The notes beneath the pieces were generated by a model. The model was not told the DNA's origin and did no database searches. It saw only the letters and a list, made by a program, of their open reading frames with translations. Shown here piece after piece: positions 26,482 to 37,440 of a DNA stretch of 64,000 nt. The stretch is from Chanos chanos. Its lineage: Eukaryota; Chordata; Actinopteri; Gonorynchiformes; Chanidae. The position numbers were made by a program, and so were the translations under genes. Position 1 is the stretch's first letter, and each line of letters opens with the position of its first letter. The DNA is taken from the NCBI RefSeq assembly GCF_902362185.1, contig NC_044506.1, positions 23,854,451 to 23,918,450 on the forward strand. The letters run 5' to 3'.

Positions 26482-26519
<38 letters not shown>

Positions 26520-26574
26520 GTGTGCACAACACATTACCAGTTTTTGGTTTACCTTTTTTATTTTATTTCGAAAA

Positions 26575-26619
<45 letters not shown>
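26482..26619. repeat. (TCTA)n and (TA)n microsatellites
   Basis: A TCTA run occupies 26482-26519. A TA run of about 21 units occupies 26577-26619 and is followed by AAAC-type repeats to about 26650. Confidence 0.95.
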
Positions 26620-26622
<3 letters not shown>

Positions 26623-28376
26623 AAAACAAAACAAAACGAAACGAAACAAAAACTACTGGTTGGTAAACAAGTTTTGAGTGTGTTAATTCTCTAAACATTG
26701 CGGGCAAAACCTTTATTTGTTCACTGAGATTGCGCTTACAATTTCATTTTTTTAGTATTTGAGTTTTACCCAAAATACTTGGTTGCGAACAGTTTTTCCT
26801 AAGTTAGGACAGTAAAATTAATAAATGAACATATTGTGCCTCTGTATTGTAGATTATTTTCCACAACAACAATGATAGAAATAAGAATGGTGATGATAAC
26901 TTTATTTTAACATGGCCTTTACGTTCAAAAGTGTAAAGGCCATTTTAAAATTGTAAACTAACTGAACTTAAAATTAGAGGGGCTCACACTCAAAAAAAGT
27001 AATTTAGAAAAAGTGCCTGTTAAATTGTATGGGCCATTCACTGTTAGTGGCCTGCAGCCAACTCCACTACAACACAACACTTCAACTCGGCGCGATAATT
27101 ACACCTATAGAATCATCTATAATCACAAATAATGTATGTGCGTGTGAGATACATCTCCCGACCGACAACTAGTGCTTGTCGGCTCGTTCTGTTGAAGTGG
27201 TTGCGCACTGTTATTAATTCCTAAGGTTTTCCACTCTTAAAATGTGCAATTAAGCAATAAGCCGGCTATGTAATTTCTTTTTCTTGTAAATGAATATTGA
27301 AATCGTGTTGCTGCGTTTGTGGGCATTTTCACTGTAAGGATAATTAAAGCAGTAACACATTACTGTTACCGCCCCCAAAACAACCAGGAAACATTGTCTC
27401 ATGGATATCATTTAAATGGTCTACACTGTTCATTTTCACTGTACATTTCCTGATACCAATGCAGTTCTAGTGATTTCAGGGGTAACAGTAGAGAATCGAA
27501 AAATAAAACAGTTAATAAAAAAGCATAAAATGAATCAAAGTATAGTGGTCTTCGGTGTATCAGAGGCTCTTATATCCTTGTCTTGGGGCTATCGTCAGCA
27601 TTGTATTCGCCCCTGACACCTGTGGATGAACACGTCTACAAGCCTCTACTGACAAGTTTTATTTCTGAGCCGTTACAACACGCGTTCAGACTTTTTTTAA
27701 GAAACGAAACTGTTATCGTCGTGTTTGCTTCACTTTAGATCCAAATAAATCTCAAAAAAAAGTGAACAGCCATCAATGAAATAAAACGCTATTTTTTTTC
27801 CATTCAAAAACGAATTCTTCATACGCCGATGAGTCATTCTTCATTCATAATTTTGAATCTTGTTGGTCAATTAATTTTGTTAAGGTTAGTAGGCTGTTGT
27901 TGAGCTCATCGTTCAATGTTCTTTTCTCTCTTTTGAAGTTAGCTGGGTTTACTGGGGTCAACTGTGTATCTCTGCGACAGAGCGACTATAGCTCAGAATA
28001 ATTCAGCTCACAGCTTCAACCAGAACTCAAGCACTGGACTCAGAAGCGAGTCTTCAGTTATGCATGCTTCATTTTCCCCATGTGACCTGGTGTGTTTCAG
28101 TAAAAGACCATGTCCACGCTTTGCACTGAATCTCCATGACTGATATAACAATCTTGAAATTTATAAGAGAACGCTTCTTGCTAAATTCGGGTTTTGTTTT
28201 TTTTTTTGCCCACATCTTTTAAGGTGATTTCGTCTCATGGAATTTAAGGTGAACAGAACTGAATTTGTTTAACAAGCTTATATAAATGAAAGAAATTCAC
28301 TCAGATTCGATCATTACCCCACACCTGTGCCACAGAGAACTCCTCCACATGACTGGTTTGTATTTTGCCTCACGTG

Positions 28377-28437
28377 GAAGTCGCTTTGGATAAAAGTGTT
28401 TGTCAAATGAATAAATGTGAATGAGTAAATGTAAATC
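28377..28437 (+). repeat. Remnant of an L2-type LINE/SINE 3' tail
   Basis: The sequence AGTCGCTTTGGATAAAAGTG followed by TTTGTCAAATGAATAAATG closely matches the 3' tail shared by fish L2-clade LINEs and SINEs that use them (recalled consensus GTCGCTTTGGATAAAAGCG...AAATGAATAAATG). Only the tail is recognisable. Confidence 0.7.
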
Positions 28438-29339
28438 ACTGAACATGTAAACCACTGAACATGCCCTTTCAGTGCGTAGATACCTTAACCGTATTATAAA
28501 TTTATTTAGTTCATAAAAAATCAAAATAACTTAAAAGTAGGTGTGATAACTGCAGCAGTTTTACCAAGCAGAACCGCAAAGACCTTGTATATGCGGACCA
28601 GTTATTTCCGCAGACGTGTAAGGTCGGCCACCAGGGTTATTATATTCACTCAAAATGACACACTGTGTAAGCTGTTCCTCACAGCATGACAAAATGTAGT
28701 AGCTATGACCAGCCTCGTGTTTTATTATTTCCGTGGTTATGCTTTTCTTGTTAAAGATAAATCTATTTAGACAATGTGTTATTTAATGAAGTATTTAAGA
28801 GTAACTTTTAAATACAAAAGTTGAATACAAATATTTGCAGTCTTCATCAAAGACCTACAACTTTTGCATAAACTATCAACGCAAAATATAGATAATAACA
28901 ATTTGATCATTTCTTCAACTGCGTTCATCCCCGATACAAGGTTCTGGAATATTTAACAATGCACAACGGAACGGGGTTGAGTTGATCTATCAGTGAATCA
29001 AAATACCACAGTTAGTTTCAGCCATAATGTACGATAAAAAAATCAACTTGCTTCATTAGGCCAGAAACTACAAAACAACTTCTTGCCCATTTCCTTGTTT
29101 GCAGCCCGCTGGGAGAATTCCCCAAAACAGAGGGAATTCATAGAAATTGGAGCTGCGGCTAAATTAGCCAAGAACTCTAACAGTCCAGTATACCTACTCA
29201 CTGGTCAAATGTGCCAGAACGTTGTGTGAGAAATCTTTGTAACGAATATATCAACATTTACAGTTACGCCTTCATTTATATTTACGCGGTCTTAAGGGAC
29301 GTAATTTTAAACTCAGATGTCTCACGCCTTGGAGGCGCG

Positions 29340-29412
29340 AAGCTCTATGGAGGTGAAGTACCTTGCTCAAGGGCGTATCGGCAGAGGATTGTGAGCTGGG
29401 AGCCCTAAAGGT
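29340..29412 (+). repeat. Probable fragment of a dispersed fish repeat
   Basis: GGAGGTGAAGTACCTTGCTC followed by AAGGGCGTATCGGCAGAGG and TGAGCTGGGAGCCC resembles the widespread fish repeat tail of the type AAGTGCCTTGCTCAAGGGCA...GGGAATCGAACC. The family cannot be named by eye. Confidence 0.45.
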
Positions 29413-29875
29413 CTCTTCACTACACGGTCTAGTTTTTCCCGTCGAGCGCAAGAACTGAACATGGAGACACTGAGTCAAAGTGTCATAAACTGTTAAAACC
29501 TGAAGTGAAGCAACATATGAAGTACAGTTGACTGTGAACCCATGAGGGTCTCCTGTTCTCCAGGATTTCATTAATCTCCGCAGCATGGGTCTAACGAGCT
29601 GGTGCTGAGGTGTACTAGGCTTAGGTTCGTTTTAGACACAATATGTTGTTTTCTCTTCCTGGTTGGGTTTATTCCAAGCTGTTCCTTTAAATGTTGTCGT
29701 TTAGGATACCCTTTTCTAAAAGCTCGGGAGACTCCATCAGGAGTACAGGACTGGATGGCGTCTGAAGCCTCTTTTCTGACTGCATACTGCAGGCGGTGAC
29801 CCCTCCCCCTCCCCCGAACTTGAAGTCCACCGCACAGACAAAGCAGCGGTCAGAGGGAGGGGTCGCGTAGAAACA

Positions 29876-29891
29876 CATACACACTCGCGCA

Positions 29892-29928
<37 letters not shown>
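29876..29928. repeat. (CA)n microsatellite
   Basis: A CA run of about 26 units with CG interruptions at its left end. Confidence 0.93.
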
Positions 29929-29929
<1 letters not shown>

Positions 29930-30219
29930 AAGAATAGAGGGAGAATAAAACAGAGAATCTATCAATAGAGATCATGCAATTGCTCCCGTCATAGGGAAAT
30001 GTTTAAGGTAACACATCACCTCACTGGCTTTTTTAGAATGATAAAATTGGACCGATCCAGTGTGGCGTTACTTACCAAAACAATTCTTACCTGAATTTTC
30101 ATGTATTTAAAGTCAAGTACTTGAGCCTTTGATGTCCAATCTCGGATTCCCCCCGATTTTTATTGTTTGTTTACAGTTGTCGGGACACCCTAGCTGTTGC
30201 TTGAGATGTATTTGCCATT

Positions 30220-30720
30220 TCGGTGACTCTTGGGCCACCATGCCGTTTTTGCTCTGTCAGGAGTGAAGAGCCGCCATATAAGCCACTCTCAACGCGTTGT
30301 AAACCTTCAGGTCCATCTCAAACTTTGTTTCCTTGGCACCCGGGCCTCGGTTATTGCTGGAAGCCCCCTAACACACAGCGTGGAATTTGTCAAGAGTTGA
30401 CTAAGAGGCGGAGCGTGTGGTCTCGGAGCTCGGCTTTGTATTTGTGTCGTCTTGTCATTTATTGTAAAGGGAAGGCCAGCCTATCAGCGAAACTGTTGTG
30501 AACCTGGTTAATGCCGACATGGTCCATTTGATTTCACCTTGGCGATGGCCAGGCTTGCTCCTTGAGCTCCAGTGAGGATTTAGAAGTTGCACTATTGAAA
30601 GCTCGAATTACGCTGTCGTCGTGTGCGTTCCGGTGAGGTGTACGTTGTCTGGTGGGGGTGTGTGTGTGGAAGATTTAGACAAAGTGCAGGGGGTTTATGT
30701 AAAGTCCTTGTGGTCCTAAT
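30220..30720. promoter_or_regulatory. Candidate conserved element between hoxa13 and hoxa11
   Basis: About 500 bases are GC-richer than their flanks and low in simple repeats. Words include GCCGCCATATAAGCC, TTTATTGTAAAGG (AbdB type) and CTCGAATTACGC. An open frame at 30223-30501 has no family resemblance. The call is a composition-based guess. Confidence 0.3.
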
Positions 30721-31073
30721 CCGCGTTTAAAACTCCAATTCACACCGAATTATTCTTGGGTTCCAGTCAAAGGGGCCAGGAGCCTCCATCGAGTAACATA
30801 TATTAAGCGTACACAAATACCGCGCACCGTGACCCAGTGACGGAAAATATTTTTCAATGTGTCATCTTTGTTTTCCTCGGCTGCAGTATTCTACATCACC
30901 CGTGACATTCTAGTTTATACCTCACAACAGTTCATGCTATTGTCAAACAACGTAGATTGCTTGCTTGCGTCAACAGAGGCTTCTGAAAAATCTTAGACTC
31001 CACTGAAGCAACGACGGGTCAGTCGTGAAGCTTCGATGAACATCGCCTATGCTTCCAGTAGTTATGTCATGTG

Positions 31074-31090
31074 TTTTTTTTTTTTTTTTT
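31074..31090. repeat. Poly(T) run
   Basis: 17 consecutive T. Confidence 0.95.
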
Positions 31091-31559
31091 ACTGAGATAC
31101 GATTTAATGCGCTTTCAGTGGTAAAATTGATTTTCATTTTCAGTGTGACATTTGTGAAGTGAACCAGTTAGGTTTAGCAACATTTATTATTCGTTTATTA
31201 TTTAAAACCCCATTTTAGACATGAATCAATCACAAAGAAATGAGATAGCCCACATGGAATGCGCCCTGCACACTGAGATGTGGATCGGCTTCTGGAAAGG
31301 CAACGCTCTCGGAAATAAAATCCTTTAATTACTTTTCCATGAAGTGCACCAAACAACACGCGCAGTGTTCTATATTTTCCCTTGATATTTTGTTGAATAT
31401 TGACACATGCATAAGCATATATAAACTTATGTCTCTCCAGCACTGATCGGGGGCCTAATTTTAAAGTTGTTTATTTAAATAATGTTTTTATATTTAATCT
31501 GTGAATTTTCCAAAATCATTAATTAATTGGAACAATAGTTCACGGTATATACGAGGTGA

Positions 31560-31800
31560 GGAAAGGTCATAATTTCATTACCATACTAACCACGAATGTA
31601 CCGTGCGGTTCCGAAGCTTAGAGGTCACGTGCACGTACCCTGAATTACAAACTTCATGTGATCTTAACACATCTGCACGAGCCACACGCGGACTGCATAG
31701 TTAGTCTTTTCGGCTGAGAGCCATCTTGTAGCATATGGCATATTGATCGCCAAACCTCGCAATTATCACTTTCAGACATAAAACCATATGGCAAAGACAG
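31560..31800. promoter_or_regulatory. Candidate distal regulatory block upstream of hoxa11
   Basis: The block has two AGGTCA half-sites (31564 and 31621 regions), a CACGTG E-box and CATAAAACCATATGG (AbdB type). It is 1.1-1.4 kb upstream of the hoxa11 start. Function is inferred. Confidence 0.3.
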
Positions 31801-32562
31801 CTTTTTGTCAGCGCAAAAATGATTTTATTCTTGTGTTTTATAATTCAATATACATGTTTGTAATGACTGTCTAACTTGGTCTATGTTTGCTTTGTTGGTT
31901 CTAAACTGTGTAGTGTTTTACGTTTGTAAAAGATCCAGTCGATGCTGTGACTTGAACATGACCCTTGCAGGTCTCTGACCAAACGCGACCAGCCGCCACA
32001 CAAGGCTTCGGAGAGTGAGTCGTCATGTAAAAGTCGACGAAGCACGTAATTTAATGGAGAAAAATTCCATCACACAGACCTGCATACGGTCTGAAGCCAA
32101 AGTCTATCCTCGGAGAAGGAAGGACATTATGGCGCTCAATTTCACATTATCAAAAGGTTCTGTCCACACACCCTTCCGCCTCCAATCGCTGGAAATGTAG
32201 AAACTCAGGCCTCACATAAGAACGAGTCTATGGCTGACCAAGCCGTTGCGTAATGTTTTCAAAGACAAAAGTCCACTCACAGAGGAGTATAAGCCTACGC
32301 GGCCTTGGCATTGACAACATATTTAAAACGTTTAGGCCCACGTTTCTAGTACACTGAGAATCAAATGCTCATAATTATGGGAGACAATCTGTCATGAGCG
32401 TGTGAAATGGATCCATTACTGTATCGGAGCTCATCTCAAGCCGTTTAACACAGCACAACGGTTAACCAACAATGACAAAGACCTCCAAACTACAACCTCT
32501 CACGTCGCAATCTCTCTCACTATCCCTCTGACACTCTCACATACTCACACACTGACTCACTG

Positions 32563-32565
<3 letters not shown>

Positions 32566-32608
<43 letters not shown>
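32566..32608. repeat. (CA)n microsatellite upstream of hoxa11
   Basis: About 21 CA units, 325 bases upstream of the hoxa11 ATG, possibly in the promoter or leader. Confidence 0.95.
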
Positions 32609-32610
<2 letters not shown>

Positions 32611-32640
32611 AATCAACAGTGGACATACACTGAGAGACTG

Positions 32641-32645
32641 AGAGT

Positions 32646-32729
<84 letters not shown>
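32641..32729. repeat. (GA)n microsatellite upstream of hoxa11
   Basis: An 89-base GA run with a few interruptions ends about 200 bases upstream of the hoxa11 ATG. GA runs bind GAGA-type factors and can form triplexes; whether it lies in the mRNA leader is unknown. Confidence 0.95.
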
Positions 32730-32733
<4 letters not shown>

Positions 32734-32932
32734 TCAATCTCAGCTCAGAGTCACGTGACTATAACTTCCCTTGGAATGGATGGAGATGGATTTCCACGTC
32801 AGCTTACGTCTCAAAATTTCTGCCTCGCGGATTCCGCTTCAAAGGAGGGCAAGAGGCACACGCGCCTGAAAACCATGTTAAGGACGTTGTGTACCAAACT
32901 CGCGAGCCTCAGCTAGAAGCTGCACGGGTAAG

Positions 32933-33554
32933 ATGATGGACTTTGATGAGAGGGTTTCCGTCGGCTCCAACATGTATTTGCCCAGCTGCACATACTACGT
33001 CCCGGGGGCCGACTTCCCCACATTGCCTTCCTTCCTGTCCCAAAGCCCGTCTTCTCGTCCAGTGACCTATTCATACTCTTCCAACCTGCCGCAGGTTCAG
33101 CCTGTCAGAGAGGTTACCTTCCGAGACTATGCAATCGACGCACCCAGCAAGTGGCACCATCGAGGTCCCTTGTCCCAGTGTTACCAAACAGAGGACATTG
33201 TGCATCGTGAGTGTTTACCAGCACCGACTACCGTGGGTGACATGTTCACAAAGAATAGCTCCGCAGCTTACCATCATTCCACATCGGGCGCGAGCTCCAC
33301 AGCAAATTTCTACGGGAGCGTAGGGAGGAACGGGGTGCTGCCGCACGCGTTTGACCAGTTTTTCGACACTGCTTTCGGGGGCCCAGACAACTCATCCAAC
33401 GGTGACTACACAACGGAAGATAAAAGCCACACGACCAAACAGTCTATGTCCGCGCCCGCACCGGAGCATGAGACAGAGGGAAAGGAGCGTCGCGATACCA
33501 GCAGCCCCGAGTCTTCTTCCGGCAACAATGAGGAGAAGACGAATAGCGCTAGCG
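32933..33554 (+). CDS. hoxa11: hoxa11 exon 1
   Basis: This exon encodes residues 1-207 plus one base. It ends GCTAGCG before the donor GTACGT. The frame stays open 250 bases into the intron, but that extension is not HoxA11-like. Confidence 0.95.
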
Positions 33555-34485
33555 GTACGTATAAGCGGAACGGCCGTGTTATGAGAGAAAGTTTGCAATC
33601 TTGCGCGCTGCTGTTAAAATTTTATATGCTGTTTTATAAGCGTATGAGGTTTATGGAGGGCCCGAGATTTCCCCAACAAAACGTACTTATAAACTGTGAA
33701 GATCACGTGCTTGGAATTGAAATTGGCCGTGAAAAACATTGGGCTTGTGTTCTCCTTTACTCAAAGCTAAACATTTTACGTCTAAATATCATGATTCGAT
33801 TGAAATAATAACTATTAAATTACATCTTTGGATTTCACGTGTCACTATTAATTAAAAAAGTTATTTTAGAGAGCCTTTGGATGTCATTTATGGGCGCCTG
33901 AAAAAAACACGGGTGCGTACAGAAATTGGATAGTGTTTTGAAACTTTTCTGCTACTTAGCGCCGGCTGTTAGATCACACACAGCAGGAACATAATAGTGC
34001 GAGACCCCAACTTAATCAAGTAGATTGAAAAATATTCCGCTATGAATAACTCGTTCGCTGAGAACGTGATTGTGGCGTTGCTTTGTTACCCTGCTTCCTA
34101 ATACATCAGACAGAACCGAAAACTCTTTCAGATTATATATAGATTCAGGCATGCTGATACAACCAAGAACCGTAGAAATTTTAACTTAACGTTGGCACCA
34201 AAAACATACATTTATGAAAATTACGTTCTCAACGTCGATGGGAACAACGCTCTAAAAGCACCGTTTGCAAAATAAAATAAAATTTCCAACTTCAACTTGC
34301 GTATTACGGATATCACCTCAACATCATGCACATTTCGATTTTTAAAATAACTTTTAAAAAATAAATCTGGACTAACTTTGTCCTGTGATAAAAAAAAAAC
34401 AACAATGGGGGAGGGGGGCAAGCAATAAACTCAAAAACATTTTGCTGAAGTAAATTAATATCCTTTGCTTTCTTTGAACGCGTGT

Positions 34486-34560
<75 letters not shown>

Positions 34561-34824
34561 GGGGGGTATGTGTGTCTTTGTGTGTTTAAAGCTTCTTCTA
34601 GGGCACGTAAAAAGAGATGTCCATACACAAAGTATCAAATCCGGGAGCTCGAGAGAGAATTTTTCTTCAGTGTGTACATCAACAAAGAGAAACGTCTACA
34701 ACTGTCCAGGATGCTTAATCTCACCGACCGCCAAGTGAAAATCTGGTTCCAGAACCGGCGAATGAAGGAGAAAAAACTGAACCGAGACCGTTTGCAGTAC
34801 TACACCACGAACCCTTTGCTTTAG
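32933..34824 (+). CDS. hoxa11: Hoxa11 homeobox protein (whole gene, two exons)
   Basis: The gene encodes a posterior HoxA homeodomain factor of proximal and middle fin or limb skeleton and kidney and reproductive tract. The coding join is 32933-33554 and 34592-34824, giving 284 codons plus stop (313 in human). Two consecutive ATGs start the frame; the double-M form MMDFDERV was chosen, while human begins MDFDER at the second. Diagnostic motifs are [44 protein letters not shown] and [17 protein letters not shown]. The homeodomain (212-271) reads [22 protein letters not shown]..., and the end is [13 protein letters not shown]. The intron is 1,037 bases and carries a long GT tract directly before the acceptor. 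A uORF ends 16 bases before the start. Confidence 0.97.
34482..34557 (+). repeat. hoxa11: (GT)n tract before the hoxa11 acceptor
   Basis: About 37 GT units with one C interruption end 34 bases before the acceptor AG at 34590-34591. The tract occupies the place where a pyrimidine tract and branch point normally lie. Confidence 0.97.
34592..34824 (+). CDS. hoxa11: hoxa11 exon 2 (homeobox)
   Basis: The acceptor TTTAAAG precedes CTTCTTCTAGG; the split codon gives alanine. It encodes [16 protein letters not shown] and the rest of the homeodomain with N51, then the group-11 tail ending NPLL and TAG. Confidence 0.96.
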
Positions 34825-35733
34825 GGTACGGGAATACAGTTTCAGGGACTACAGCAACAAAAACAACGCAACGACATGACATTAACAATATCAGTGACTG
34901 ATTTCAGTTTTCTGGATGAGGATTCACAATGACCTCTTACAATTATATGGTTCACCATAAAAAGATTCTTTTTTACCTAGTTTGCACTTGGGGTGTTCTG
35001 CTCGTGCACAGAGATACATTGTCCTCTATCCCTCTGATATTACGGACTGCAAAGCCGACTTTTATGAGAAGCTCGTGACGCACAGCAGCCTCACATATTT
35101 CGTTCCACACCTGTATCTGGACTATATGTAATATTCGTGCGTGACTAATTAAATTCTGATATATATTTTTTGTAATCAAAGACTTTCTTGTTTGGGAATG
35201 TTGTTTTGAGCTTCATAACGGTGTGAGGTTATCTGTGGAGGGATCTAGGCTTTGGTGTACATTTTCATTATTGAGACTAAGGGCTTTGATTTGACCAAAT
35301 AGTTAAAGACCGTTAGAACTAAAAGGTGTCTTCTATCTATTTGTAAGACTAGCCTATTTTTTCTTACGTCATCGACATTTTAATAACTAGCGTGGTGTAT
35401 GGCTCGCCATATTAACGTTAGCTTCGCGTCTGAGAAAATAAGATGACGATACGACAGACAAATCTCAGCGAATTTACTCTTGGATTTCACTTGTCTCTGC
35501 AAGAGCATTTGACAGCTTTAGTGGTTTTAGTGGTTTTAGTGGTTTTAATCACAGCAGTCGGGATAGGAACAGCCGTTTTCCAGTATGGGAAGAGAGGTAG
35601 GGAGAAATCCACAGCAAACAGACAAAGAACTCTGATCACACCCTTTTTATACGCAGACAGCTATGTATTCTCAGTCTGATGGGACATTAGGGTATGTGTA
35701 TGTATCTATCTATATATCTGTCTATCCATCTAT

Positions 35734-35735
<2 letters not shown>

Positions 35736-35800
<65 letters not shown>

Positions 35801-35835
35801 CACAAATATACACATACATATATATATATATATTT
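35736..35835. repeat. (CA)n/(TA)n compound microsatellite
   Basis: A CA run at 35736-35780 is followed by TA and TACA units to about 35835. Confidence 0.93.
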
Positions 35836-36391
35836 ATAAGGGGGGAGTACTTGTATTGTTTACATATCGGCCAGTTTTGTATCCGAGAGAAATGAGAAAA
35901 TGCAAGAGGAATATCCTGCTGCATCCCGAAGACCATATGCTCCCAAATTAAAAGATTTAAACCTGTCCTTAAGGATATTCTTATGCGGCATCATTTGAAA
36001 CATTTTAATTGGAAATAATTCGATTTCCAATTGTACATGTTCTATTTGATATTTCAGCGGCACTTGTAATTTCATGCAAAACCTGTATATTGCACACAAA
36101 CATAGTGCGAATTTGTTACGGAAAACAGGACATACATTGTCATGAGAAGACATTTTTTATCTGATAAAAATTCTGTAATATGCAACCCTGATTCGGGAAT
36201 TTGCGCATTTACAATATATATATATATTTTTTTTTTCATTAATTGTTCATAGCGCCAACCTGATGTTCTGACATTTCGTCCGCTGAGGACTGCTTCACTA
36301 CACTTAACAGCTTAACTACGAATCAAAAGTACGAAAAAAATCACATCTATCTATCTGTTTATCTGGTTATCTAAACACACAACACAATCCG

Positions 36392-36422
<31 letters not shown>

Positions 36423-36610
36423 ATATATATATGTGTGTGTGTGTGTATGTATGTATATATATGTATATATATGTATATATATGTATGTATTGTACACAAA
36501 CACACACACACACATATACATATATATATATATACACACACACACACACGCACACATACGTACATAAATACGTGTGTGTGCTTATAAACACACACACACG
36601 CATAGTGAGA
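36392..36610. repeat. Alternating TA/CA/GT microsatellite cluster with inverted repeats
   Basis: The order is TA, CACATA, TA, GT, TATG with TA, then CA, TATA, CA. CA and GT patches face each other across TA-rich centres, so several hairpins are possible. A GA run follows at about 36606-36617. Confidence 0.9.
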
Positions 36611-36919
36611 GAGAGAGACGTACTTGTATTATATCGAGGCCTTCCCGTTTCTCTCTCGCTCTTTTGGCTTTGAACTTCTTTTATATCTCTCGCCATTCAC
36701 TTCACCCATAACCTTGGTCACGAGACTGGAGTGGTAACGATACAGTGCAATTTCTGACTTAAACGCATTTACCTGATTACAGGACAGGAATTCACTGGAT
36801 TATACTAACCTTGCAATTTTACATTCCCAGTGATCATGCTACTTGTTTCTGAGAGTGTTTCTTTGTACTTTAGCCTATGACAGTCCGAAGAACAATACGG
36901 AGAGAGAGAGAACGAAAGG

Positions 36920-37440
36920 TGAGGCGGCAGTGAAGTTTATGGCAGAGCGATGTTGAGCAGTTGGGCCTGATTAGCTCATCCTTTCAGGCGCTGAGGAATC
37001 TCAGCTTAATTATGGAGACATCCTCCCTGTTGCTGCAGCAACGGGGTCATAAAAACCGTCTGCGTCTAGAGCATTTGGGCAATTGCAGTGCAGTGCCATA
37101 AAGCGTCTGAGAACCAAGGTTATTAGGCACAGTTCTAAAGAGGTGTAAGACGAGGACGCCAGAGGACAACAGGAGGATGAGTCCAGTTGCATGTAGCTTG
37201 GCTCGAAGTGATACATCAGAGCCACCTTGTGCGTTGTCCATTCTTCTCTCTGAATTTATTCATCTTTTCTCAACGCGAGATTTGTAGTCACTGAGGGTTT
37301 ATCGGAGTTGGCGCACATGTAATGGCCACAGGGTGGCGCTCATGAGATCAATGTCATGGCCGACAATCCTGTCCTATGGGCCTGGAGACAGCTCGGCGTG
37401 ATTGAATCGTTTGTGGAGGTAATCAACAGACCACGCTGTT
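36920..37440. promoter_or_regulatory. Candidate conserved element between hoxa11 and hoxa10
   Basis: The block is dense in homeodomain-type words: GTTTATGGCAG, CTTAATTATGG, GGTCATAAAAACCG, GCCATAAAGCG and GGTAATCAACAG. A CTCF-like site lies at 37326-37339. There is no protein-like frame. Its position between AbdB-class genes suits an enhancer. Conservation was not tested. Confidence 0.4.
37326..37339 (+). promoter_or_regulatory. CTCF-like site
   Basis: CCACAGGGTGGCGC matches the CTCF core (CCASYAGRKGGCRS) at 12 of 14 positions. The mismatches are at positions 5 and 6. Confidence 0.35.

Noticed and set aside
33555-33808. Read-through of hoxa11 exon 1 into the intron as an alternative C-terminus
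   Set aside because: The extension is AT-rich and has no HoxA11-like sequence, and the GTACGT donor is good.
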